Position numbers and translations under genes: made by a program. 7,684 nucleotides of DNA, from NCBI GenBank assembly GCA_002732675.1, contig NVRR01000145.1:1-7684 (forward strand), given 5' to 3'. The stretch is from Sneathiella sp. Its GTDB lineage: Bacteria; Pseudomonadota; Alphaproteobacteria; Sneathiellales; Sneathiellaceae. Numbering within the stretch: position 1 is the stretch's first letter; the number at the start of each line of letters is the position of its first letter. This document shows positions 1-5,137 of the stretch, in pieces. Under the pieces are notes generated by a model. It was not told the origin of the DNA. It ran no database searches and worked only from the letters and a program-made list of their open reading frames with translations.

Positions 1-623
1 TGGCGCGGTGTGCTCAGATACTTTTCCATATAGACGGCGTCATTACCAAATGCGAGCTTGGACTCGGACCGGGCCGAGGAGAAGGCTTCGGACAGCGCGT
101 CGGCATCAACGGCGACTTTCATCCCGCGGCCACCGCCACCGGCTGACGCCTTGATGATGACGGGATAGCCAATATCGTTCGCTACCTTCGCCGCTTCCTC
201 TACCGTCTTGATTTCGCCGTCTGAGCCCGGAACGCACGGCACGCCCAGTTTCCTCATGGTATCCTTGGCGGCAATTTTGTCGCCCATCAGGCGGATATGA
301 TCCGCCGATGGTCCGATAAACTTGATGCCATGGGCGGTGACGATATCAACGAATTTCGCATTTTCCGACAGGAAGCCATATCCGGGATGAATGGCATCAG
401 CGTTGGTGATTTCAGCGGCCGCAATAATGGCGGGGATATTGAGATAACTCTCAGCCGGGCTTGGCGGACCAATGCAGACGCTTTCGTCAGCAAGCCGCAC
501 ATCCATGGCATCGGCATCGGCGGTCGAGTGAACGGCGACGGTTTTGATGCCCATTTCCCGGCAGGCCCGGTGAACACGCAAAGCAATTTCACCACGATTG
601 GCAATCAGTATTTTTTCGAACAT
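1..623 (-). CDS. accC: Biotin carboxylase subunit of acetyl-CoA carboxylase (partial, C-terminal half off the window)
   Basis: AccC carboxylates the biotin on BCCP using ATP and bicarbonate, the first step of acetyl-CoA carboxylase in fatty-acid synthesis, in the cytoplasm. The visible 207 residues begin [17 protein letters not shown], the family's standard N-terminus. They include [11 protein letters not shown] (about residues 79-89), the DK of the ATP-grasp domain (K116), the glycine-rich ATP loop [12 protein letters not shown] (158-169) and [11 protein letters not shown] at the edge. Family members are about 447 residues, so roughly 240 residues lie beyond the left edge. No strong ribosome-binding sequence precedes the ATG; the start rests on the conserved N-terminus. 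It follows accB by 16 bp and is almost certainly co-transcribed with it, as in most proteobacteria. Propionyl- or methylcrotonyl-CoA carboxylase subunits share this domain, but the accB neighbour makes AccC by far the best call. Confidence 0.96.
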   Translation of the reverse strand, partial: MFEKILIANRGEIALRVHRACREMGIKTVAVHSTADADAMDVRLADESVCIGPPSPAESYLNIPAIIAAAEITNADAIHPGYGFLSENAKFVDIVTAHGIKFIGPSADHIRLMGDKIAAKDTMRKLGVPCVPGSDGEIKTVEEAAKVANDIGYPVIIKASAGGGGRGMKVAVDADALSEAFSSARSESKLAFGNDAVYMEKYLSTPR

Positions 624-639
624 TTACACTATTTATCGC

Positions 640-1092
640 TTATTCAACAATGACAAGGACTTGGCCGTATTCGATGGGTTGCTGATCGGCCACCAGAATT
701 TCAATGACTTTTCCAGCTTTTGGCGCCGCAATTGCGTTCATGGTCTTCATCGCCTCAACGATAAGCAGGGTCTGACCGGCGGTGACCATATCTCCAGGCT
801 GGATGAAAAGAGCCGCGCCGGGCTCTGGCGATAGATAGGCCGTGCCGACCATTGGCGACGTGACAGCGCCGGGATGGGTGCTGGCATCCGCCGCTTCACT
901 GACCGCCGAGGGCGCCGCCACCGCTGGCGCGGCAACAGTTGCTTGGACCATATGCCCGGGAGCGTAAGGTGAGCCAATAGAGACCCGCAAGCGATGCTCG
1001 TTGGTTTCAATCTCAATTTCCCCAAGGCCGGTTTCGTTCATGATCTCGGCCAATTCACGAATGGCCTTCTTGTCGATTTCGAGTTTACTCAT
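640..1092 (-). CDS. accB: Biotin carboxyl carrier protein of acetyl-CoA carboxylase (BCCP)
   Basis: BCCP carries the biotin that AccC carboxylates and that the carboxyltransferase then uses to make malonyl-CoA. The 150-residue length fits the family. An N-terminal helical segment (about 1-40, including ELAEIMNETGLGEIEIE) is followed by an Ala/Pro/Val-rich flexible linker (about 44-76). The biotinyl domain (about 77-150) contains VEAMKTMN, with the biotinylated lysine at K116. The segment TAYLSPEPGAALF (84-96) corresponds to the BCCP 'thumb', which separates true AccB from other biotinyl domains. The motif has Thr where Leu or Met is commoner (EAMKLMN/EAMKMMN); this is a tolerated variation. 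The gene sits 18 bp after aroQ and 16 bp before accC on the same strand, so all three probably form one transcript. Its ribosome-binding sequence is weak (AGAG about 13 bases upstream). Confidence 0.96.
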   Translation of the reverse strand: MSKLEIDKKAIRELAEIMNETGLGEIEIETNEHRLRVSIGSPYAPGHMVQATVAAPAVAAPSAVSEAADASTHPGAVTSPMVGTAYLSPEPGAALFIQPGDMVTAGQTLLIVEAMKTMNAIAAPKAGKVIEILVADQQPIEYGQVLVIVE

Positions 1093-1110
1093 AATCTTTT
1101 AGTTTCTCTT

Positions 1111-1551
1111 TTACGTATCGAAAATATCTGCAAGGGCGTCTATCGCCAGAACATACCCTTTTGCCCCAAAACCGCAAATAACACCAGCCGCCGCTGGAGA
1201 AATATAGCTGTGATGGCGAAAGGGTTCCCGCGCGAAGACGTTGGAAAGATGGACTTCAATAGTGGGCACGCCTGTGGCCTTGATTGCATCCATCAGTGCA
1301 ATGGATGTATGGGTATAGGCCGCCGCATTGAGGATGATCCCGTCGTATTTGTTCGCGGCCTTTTGGATGGCCTCGACAATTTCGCCTTCCAGATTGCTTT
1401 GGAAGAATTCTGCCGTCAGGCCAATCTGCTGTGCATGAGCGCGAACACGTGCTTCGATATCCTTCAGCGTCACAGCGCCATATATTTCCGGCTCACGAGT
1501 CCCCAGCATATTCAGGTTGGGGCCATTAATCACGATTACAGATTTTGCCAT
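1111..1551 (-). CDS. aroQ: Type II 3-dehydroquinate dehydratase
   Basis: This enzyme dehydrates 3-dehydroquinate to 3-dehydroshikimate, the third step of the shikimate pathway, usually as a cytoplasmic dodecamer. The 146 residues start MAKSVIVINGPNLNMLG. All hallmark residues of the family are present, and numbering matches the well-studied Mycobacterium tuberculosis enzyme: R19, Y24 (catalytic, in REPEIYG), N75, H81, H101 (in EVHLSN) and R112 (in FRHHSY). The open frame extends upstream to an ATG at 1584. I place the start at 1551 because AGGA lies 6 bases before it, the family N-terminus begins there, and the longer start has no ribosome-binding sequence. It leads the aroQ-accB-accC operon. 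Upstream (1593-1614) is a perfect inverted repeat that could be regulatory. Confidence 0.96.
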   Translation of the reverse strand: MAKSVIVINGPNLNMLGTREPEIYGAVTLKDIEARVRAHAQQIGLTAEFFQSNLEGEIVEAIQKAANKYDGIILNAAAYTHTSIALMDAIKATGVPTIEVHLSNVFAREPFRHHSYISPAAAGVICGFGAKGYVLAIDALADIFDT

Positions 1552-1592
1552 TACTAATCCTAATTGGCGTAACAATCTTGACATAATAGACG

Positions 1593-1614
1593 TATCTATA
1601 ATGAAGTATAGATA
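1593..1614. promoter_or_regulatory. Perfect 8-bp inverted repeat between aroQ and the DUF3750 gene, possible operator
   Basis: TATCTATA, a 6-base spacer (ATGAAG), then TATAGATA form a perfect inverted repeat 42-63 bp upstream of the aroQ start. It lies within the 191-bp gap shared with the divergent DUF3750 gene. The arms are AT-rich and no T-run follows, so it is more like a protein-binding site or promoter melting region than a terminator. On the plus strand a consensus TATAAT (1597-1602) runs across the left arm and spacer. Which gene it would control, and by what protein, cannot be told from the sequence. Confidence 0.35.
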
Positions 1615-1742
1615 GATATTTACCTGTCAGTTCTGGTCCGATAATTTAGGGGAATAGCGGCGACATAGTCCTCTCGCAACCGTGATTAGGCGAGCGGCGA
1701 CGGCCCCGTTAGGCTGCATGGTAGAAAGAATAAGGAATTCGA

Positions 1743-2501
1743 TTGAAGAGAGTTGCCCGCATCATACTCGTCGCCTTCGCTGGCCTGCTGGTTCTGTTTG
1801 TCCTGCCGCAGATGCTTTCCTTTGCGGCAAGTCTCAGCGATAGCGGCGCGGACTGGCAGACTGCCCGCCGAGATACCTCAGGGCAATCGCCCGCGCCAAA
1901 CAACTACCGGGGCGCAATTGTTCAGGTATTTGCGGCCCGGACCTGGGGTTGGCGCGGGAATTTTGCCACTCATAGCTGGATTGTCACCAAGGAAAAGGGT
2001 GCGGATAGCTATATTAGAAGCGAGGTAATCGGCTGGCGCGCCTATAGGGGCGGCAATGCACTGGTCCAGCGGCGCGGATCGCCCGATAACTACTGGTTCG
2101 GCAATCCGCCTGAATTGGTGTTGGAGCTTCGCGGGAGTGCTGCTGAAGCGGTTATTCCGAAAATCGAGAAGGTTATCGACAACTATCCCCATAAGTCCGA
2201 CTATAGGCTCTGGCCCGGCCCTAATTCTAACAGCTTTATCGCCCATATCGGCCGTCAACTACCTGAGTTAAAACTTGACCTGCCGCCAACGGCCATCGGC
2301 AAGGATTTTATCGTCGGTGGGGCATTTTCCGATACCGCCGTCAGCGGGCAGGGTATCCAGCTCTCCCTTGGCGGCTTAGCCGGTTTCACCCTCAGCCCCG
2401 TCGAAGGCGTGGAACTCCATCTGTTGGGGCTCACTGTGGGTGTGGATGTGGACGATATTGCTCTGAAACTACCCGGGTTTGGCCGCGTGCCCCTCCATTA
2501 G
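1743..2501 (+). CDS. DUF3750 family envelope protein, function unknown
   Basis: The 252-residue product resembles the DUF3750 family, which has no established function. Residues 1-30 form a positively charged N-terminus plus a hydrophobic stretch (RIILVAFAGLLVLFVLP), a membrane anchor or uncleaved signal, so the rest is probably periplasmic. Family-like segments are THSWIVTKE (76-84), VIGWRAYRGGNA (95-106) and YRLWPGPNSNSFIAHIGRQLPEL (154-176, quoted in part). The C-terminal third is rich in Gly, Leu and Val. The start is TTG: AAGGA lies 6 bases upstream, and the nearest upstream ATG (1718) is in another frame. The conserved His of THSW and the NSNSF segment recall permuted NlpC/P60-like folds, but there is Ser where those enzymes have Cys and the protein has no Cys at all, so I infer no catalysis. 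It diverges from aroQ and converges on the marR gene; neither neighbour explains its role. Confidence 0.8.
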   Translation: MKRVARIILVAFAGLLVLFVLPQMLSFAASLSDSGADWQTARRDTSGQSPAPNNYRGAIVQVFAARTWGWRGNFATHSWIVTKEKGADSYIRSEVIGWRAYRGGNALVQRRGSPDNYWFGNPPELVLELRGSAAEAVIPKIEKVIDNYPHKSDYRLWPGPNSNSFIAHIGRQLPELKLDLPPTAIGKDFIVGGAFSDTAVSGQGIQLSLGGLAGFTLSPVEGVELHLLGLTVGVDVDDIALKLPGFGRVPLH

Positions 2502-2532
2502 GGTCCTGACCCTGGCACTGTTCCTGACCCTG
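2500..2532 (+). repeat. 11-bp direct repeat with a small hairpin at the DUF3750/marR convergence
   Basis: TCCTGACCCTG occurs at 2504-2514 and again at 2522-2532, 18 bp apart. AGGGTC/GACCCT (2500-2513) also forms a short hairpin with a very small loop, beginning in the DUF3750 stop codon. The 39-bp gap separates two convergent genes, where a terminator would be expected, but no T-run follows on either strand. It may be a weak terminator or a remnant of a small duplication. Confidence 0.4.
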
Positions 2533-2540
2533 ATGCGTTC

Positions 2541-3014
2541 CTATGCGGTGGCTTTTACAAGGTCGCGCAAATAGTCGGATTTTGCGTCCAGCTTGTTCAG
2601 AAACCCGTCCAACTGTTCTATTTCATCGCTTGAGAAATCCGCAAGCAGTCGGGATTCATAATCCTGTGCCAGCGGGATAATCTCCTTCAGCAGTTTTTTA
2701 CCGGCCGCCGTCAGGAACAGCATGGCCGACCGGCGATCTTCCTTGTGGGCGCGTTTTTCAAGCCGTCCGGATTTTTGCAAACGATCCACAGCCCGGCTGA
2801 CATTGACCTTATCAAGAGAGGCGAGCTCGCCGATGTCGCGGGCTGTCATGCCGCCTTCAGACCCCAAAATAGTAATAATCCGCCATTCCTGAATGGTGAG
2901 GTTAAACCGCTCCGAATACAGGCCAGCGAGGCTACGGCTGATTACGCCCGAAAGCTTGGTGACCCGATAGGGAAGGAAGCGGGGGAGGAAGAGCTTATTT
3001 TGTTTTATGGGCAT
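2541..3014 (-). CDS. MarR family transcriptional regulator, likely repressor of the divergent hppD
   Basis: This is a 157-residue winged-helix DNA-binding protein of the MarR family, which act as dimers and usually repress nearby genes until an aromatic or other small ligand binds. N-terminal helices (about 15-40) lead into the winged helix (about 42-105). The core is WRIITILGSEGGMTARDIGE (44-63), with recognition helix DKVNVSRAVDRLQKSG (68-83), wing KEDRRSAMLFLT (91-102) and C-terminal dimerisation helices. AAGG sits 6 bases before the ATG. It is divergent from hppD across 87 bp that contain a perfect palindrome at 3063-3078, the classical arrangement for a MarR regulator of its neighbour and of itself. 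The regulated process is therefore probably tyrosine or phenylpyruvate breakdown; this is inferred from position only. The ligand is unknown. Confidence 0.92.
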   Translation of the reverse strand: MPIKQNKLFLPRFLPYRVTKLSGVISRSLAGLYSERFNLTIQEWRIITILGSEGGMTARDIGELASLDKVNVSRAVDRLQKSGRLEKRAHKEDRRSAMLFLTAAGKKLLKEIIPLAQDYESRLLADFSSDEIEQLDGFLNKLDAKSDYLRDLVKATA

Positions 3015-3023
3015 CTATACACC

Positions 3024-3052
3024 TTGACTTTATAGGCAACTGACTTCATTTT
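3024..3052 (+). promoter_or_regulatory. Weak candidate hppD promoter
   Basis: TTGACT (3024-3029) is followed 17 bases later by CATTTT (3047-3052), a good -35 with a poor -10. It would start transcription at about 3058-3060, directly before the palindrome at 3063-3078, so a bound repressor would block it. On the minus strand TTGGCT (3058-3053) and TATAAA (3034-3029) are 18 bases apart and could serve marR, but that leaves a leader too short for its ribosome-binding sequence. Confidence 0.25.
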
Positions 3053-3062
3053 AGCCAAATAA

Positions 3063-3078
3063 AGTTTCAAATGAAACT
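3063..3078. promoter_or_regulatory. Candidate MarR-type operator (7-2-7 palindrome)
   Basis: AGTTTCA, two bases (AA), then TGAAACT form a perfect 7-bp inverted repeat in the marR-hppD gap. Its right edge is 23 bp before the hppD ATG and 11 bp before the hppD ribosome-binding sequence GGAG (3090-3093). A 16-bp site with adjacent half-sites is typical for a MarR dimer binding two successive major grooves. Its position between the divergent genes suggests that the neighbouring regulator binds here. Confidence 0.65.
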
Positions 3079-3101
3079 ACTTTTGCTATGGAGAGCGCAT
3101 T

Positions 3102-4160
3102 ATGGCTGATTTATGGGAAAATCCAATGGAAACAGATGGCTTCGAGTTTGTCGAGTATGCCGCGCCAGATCCTGAGGCACTTGGCAATCTTTTCATATCC
3201 ATGGGATTTAGGCCGGTTTCCCGTCATAGATCAAAAAATGTCACCCTGTATCGACAAGGTGACGTCAATTTCATTGTCAATGCCGAGCCGGACAGCTTTG
3301 CGCAGTCTTTCGCCCGTATCCACGGGCCTTGCGTCTGCGCTATGGCCTTTCGGGTCAAGGATGCCGCCAAGGCGATCACACAGGCCGAAGAGCTCGGCGC
3401 CTGGGTTGTCACGTCCAACGCCGGGCCAATGGAGCTTAATATCCCGGCAATCAAGGGGATCGGCGATTCGCTGATTTATCTCGTTGATCGCTACGGCGAT
3501 AAGGGCTCTATTTATGATGTGGATTTCCTGCCCATCGAGGGCGAGGAACGGCATCCGGCTGGCACCGGCCTCACTTATATTGATCATCTCACGCATAATG
3601 TGCACCGCGGACGGATGGACGAATGGGCGGAATTTTATGAACGCTTGTTTAACTTCAGGGAAGTTCGTTATTTTGATATCGAAGGCAAACTGACGGGCTT
3701 GAAAAGCAAGGCGATGACCAGCCCTTGCGGCAAAATCCGCATTCCCATCAATGAAAGTTCCGACGATAAATCGCAAATCCAGGAATATCTCAATGCCTAT
3801 CGCGGTGAGGGAATCCAGCACATCGCGTTGGGCACGTCAGATATTTATGAAACTGTCACCGCCATGAAGAAAACCGGGGCGCAGTTTCAGTCGACGCCGG
3901 ATACCTATTTTGAGCAATTAGACGCCCGGGTCGTGGGCCACGGCGAAGATACGGCGCGGTTGCAAGAGCTTCAAATCCTTGTAGATGGCGCGCCGACAGA
4001 GGGGCAGGGGCTGTTACTACAGATTTTCACGCAAAATGTCATCGGCCCGATCTTTTTCGAGATTATCCAGCGAAAAGGCAATGAGGGCTTCGGCGAGGGG
4101 AATTTCCAGGCATTGTTCGAATCAATCGAGCTTGACCAGATAAGACGGGGCGTTCTGTAA
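3102..4160 (+). CDS. hppD: 4-hydroxyphenylpyruvate dioxygenase
   Basis: HPPD is a cytoplasmic Fe(II) enzyme that converts 4-hydroxyphenylpyruvate and O2 to homogentisate and CO2, the second step of tyrosine breakdown. The 352-residue length is normal for bacteria. The protein has two vicinal-oxygen-chelate domains (about 12-145 and 158-320). The iron ligands are H162 (in DHLTHNV), H240 (in IQHIAL) and E320 (in FFEIIQRKG), nearly identical in position to the Pseudomonas enzyme. Substrate-pocket features are also present: IPINES (214-219), Q239, and LLQIFTQN (305-312). The C-terminus FGEGNFQALFESIE matches the helix that closes the active site. GGAG lies 8 bases before the ATG. The related hydroxymandelate synthase shares the fold but is rare outside actinobacteria. 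It is divergent from marR, with an operator-like palindrome between, so it is probably inducible. No homogentisate dioxygenase or fumarylacetoacetase gene is in the window. Confidence 0.95.
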   Translation: MADLWENPMETDGFEFVEYAAPDPEALGNLFISMGFRPVSRHRSKNVTLYRQGDVNFIVNAEPDSFAQSFARIHGPCVCAMAFRVKDAAKAITQAEELGAWVVTSNAGPMELNIPAIKGIGDSLIYLVDRYGDKGSIYDVDFLPIEGEERHPAGTGLTYIDHLTHNVHRGRMDEWAEFYERLFNFREVRYFDIEGKLTGLKSKAMTSPCGKIRIPINESSDDKSQIQEYLNAYRGEGIQHIALGTSDIYETVTAMKKTGAQFQSTPDTYFEQLDARVVGHGEDTARLQELQILVDGAPTEGQGLLLQIFTQNVIGPIFFEIIQRKGNEGFGEGNFQALFESIELDQIRRGVL

Positions 4161-4170
4161 CGCGCCCGTC
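4144..4170. terminator. Possible shared hairpin at the hppD/dsbA convergence
   Basis: GACGGGGCG (4144-4152) pairs with CGC-G-CCCGTC (4161-4170) with one bulged base and an 8-base loop, across the hppD stop codon. The two genes converge with only 17 bp between them, so a shared terminator is expected here. No T-run follows on either strand, so termination would be weak or Rho-assisted. Confidence 0.35.
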
Positions 4171-4177
4171 GATAGTA

Positions 4178-4960
4178 TCAGTTGGTCGCTGTCTTGCTGA
4201 TGCTCTCGCGGGCCGCCGTCACAAGATTTTGCAATTGATCGGCGGAGAGCGCACCGGGCGCGAACTGATCCTCGATCACGAAAGCCGGGGTGCCGTTGAT
4301 CCCGAGTTGTTGGGCAATGGCATGATTTTTTGAAATCACTTCTTTTATGGCGGCGGTGTCCATATCCGCCTCGAGCTTCACCGCATCAAGCCCGACATCG
4401 GTTGCAATATTCAGGATACGTTCCTTGGTCAGGGCGCCGCGACTGGCCATCAGCGCTGTATGAAATTCCATATATTTGCCTTGCGCCATGGAGGCGATGG
4501 CGGCGCGGGAAGCTTGCACAGAATCCTCGCCCAGAATAGGAAACTCCTTCAGCACTAACCGGATATTACCATCTTCCTCAACCGCCTTCATCAGATCGGG
4601 AAAGCTCCGTTTACAATATCCGCAGCGATAGTCGAAAAACTCAACAATGGTGACGTCCCCGTCAGGGTTTCCGGCGACAAAGCTCATACTGTCCTGCTTG
4701 AGATCGGTCGCAAGCGACGCAATCAGCGCCTTTTTATCCATCTCAGCGTTGGCCTGCTCCTGCTTGCCCAGCTCACCAATGACGTCACGCAGAACGGTTG
4801 GATTGGACATCAGATAGGCCCGCACGCGCTCTCCAAAGGCGTCATCCGTGATCTGCGCTTTTGAAGGCTGCGCATACTGGAAGACCCCATAGCCGATAAT
4901 GGCAATAATCAGCACAATCAGGCCAAGGCTCATATTGCTAAGTTTTTGCTTTTCGGACAT
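4178..4960 (-). CDS. Membrane-anchored DsbA/ScsC-like thiol-disulfide oxidoreductase
   Basis: The 260-residue protein has a short cytoplasmic tail, one membrane segment (about 11-28, SLGLIVLIIAIIGYGVF) and a periplasmic part. Residues 38-90 (DDAFGERVRAYLMSNPTVLRDV..., a helical segment) resemble the N-terminal helical domain of ScsC-like proteins, which drives trimerisation in Proteus ScsC. The thioredoxin-fold domain (about 100-255) carries the redox motif CGYC (C113, C116) in FFDYRCGYCKRSFPD and the cis-proline loop GINGTPAF (T224-P225). Such proteins form, reduce or shuffle disulfides in secreted proteins. CGYC is not the CPHC of E. coli DsbA, so oxidase versus isomerase cannot be decided; the N-terminal domain leans towards isomerase. 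No dsbB- or dsbD-like partner is in the window. The ribosome-binding sequence is weak (GAAAG), but the only nearby alternative, M10, is worse. It lies 166 bp after the M48 protease gene on the same strand. Confidence 0.88.
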   Translation of the reverse strand: MSEKQKLSNMSLGLIVLIIAIIGYGVFQYAQPSKAQITDDAFGERVRAYLMSNPTVLRDVIGELGKQEQANAEMDKKALIASLATDLKQDSMSFVAGNPDGDVTIVEFFDYRCGYCKRSFPDLMKAVEEDGNIRLVLKEFPILGEDSVQASRAAIASMAQGKYMEFHTALMASRGALTKERILNIATDVGLDAVKLEADMDTAAIKEVISKNHAIAQQLGINGTPAFVIEDQFAPGALSADQLQNLVTAARESISKTATN

Positions 4961-4989
4961 GTGATTTTCTTTCAGTAAACCGGATACCG

Positions 4990-5020
4990 TTTATATTGCG
5001 CATTCGTTGCATAAAATCAA
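4990..5020 (-). promoter_or_regulatory. Weak candidate dsbA-like gene promoter
   Basis: On the minus strand TTGATT (5020-5015) and TATAAA (4995-4990) are 19 bases apart, about 30 bp before the dsbA-like start. The spacing is longer than ideal. A separate promoter would be needed if the hairpin at 5101-5137 ends the upstream transcript. I see nothing else convincing in the 166-bp gap except a CCCGTGA direct repeat (5030-5036 and 5058-5064). Confidence 0.2.
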
Positions 5021-5096
5021 AGAAACTTTCCCGTGAGCACCGAAACTGCGCCGCTACCCCGTGACAAGGTTTCTCGCAGGAATTCAGGATTTACTT

Positions 5097-5137
5097 AAAA
5101 CCCGGAAATAAGCAGCTGTTCATGGCCTAATTCCGGG
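5097..5137 (-). terminator. Rho-independent-like terminator after the M48 protease gene
   Basis: CCCGGAA (5101-5107) and TTCCGGG (5131-5137) form a perfect 7-bp stem. Read on the minus strand, the distal arm TTCCGGG is followed directly by TTTT. The loop is long (23 bases) and the stem starts in the last codons of the protease gene, including its stop at 5127-5129. The GC-rich stem plus T-run is terminator-like; the long loop lowers confidence. Confidence 0.42.

Noticed and set aside
994..1557. 187-codon plus-strand open frame
   Set aside because: It lies opposite aroQ and the start of accB, both certain from conserved motifs.
1552..1584. Longer aroQ start at 1584 adding 11 residues
   Set aside because: No ribosome-binding sequence precedes it, while the start at 1551 has AGGA at 6 bases and the family's usual N-terminus.
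1578..1602. TTGACA and TATAAT boxes as a sigma-70 promoter
   Set aside because: Both hexamers are consensus but only 13 bases apart, against the usual 16-18; I do not call a promoter and report it only as a curiosity with the inverted repeat.
3029..3058. marR promoter TTGGCT-N18-TATAAA on the minus strand
   Set aside because: The predicted start of transcription would fall in or beside the marR ribosome-binding sequence, so it is unlikely to be used as drawn.
3231..3821. 196-codon minus-strand open frame
   Set aside because: It is a shadow of hppD, whose iron ligands and length are intact on the other strand.
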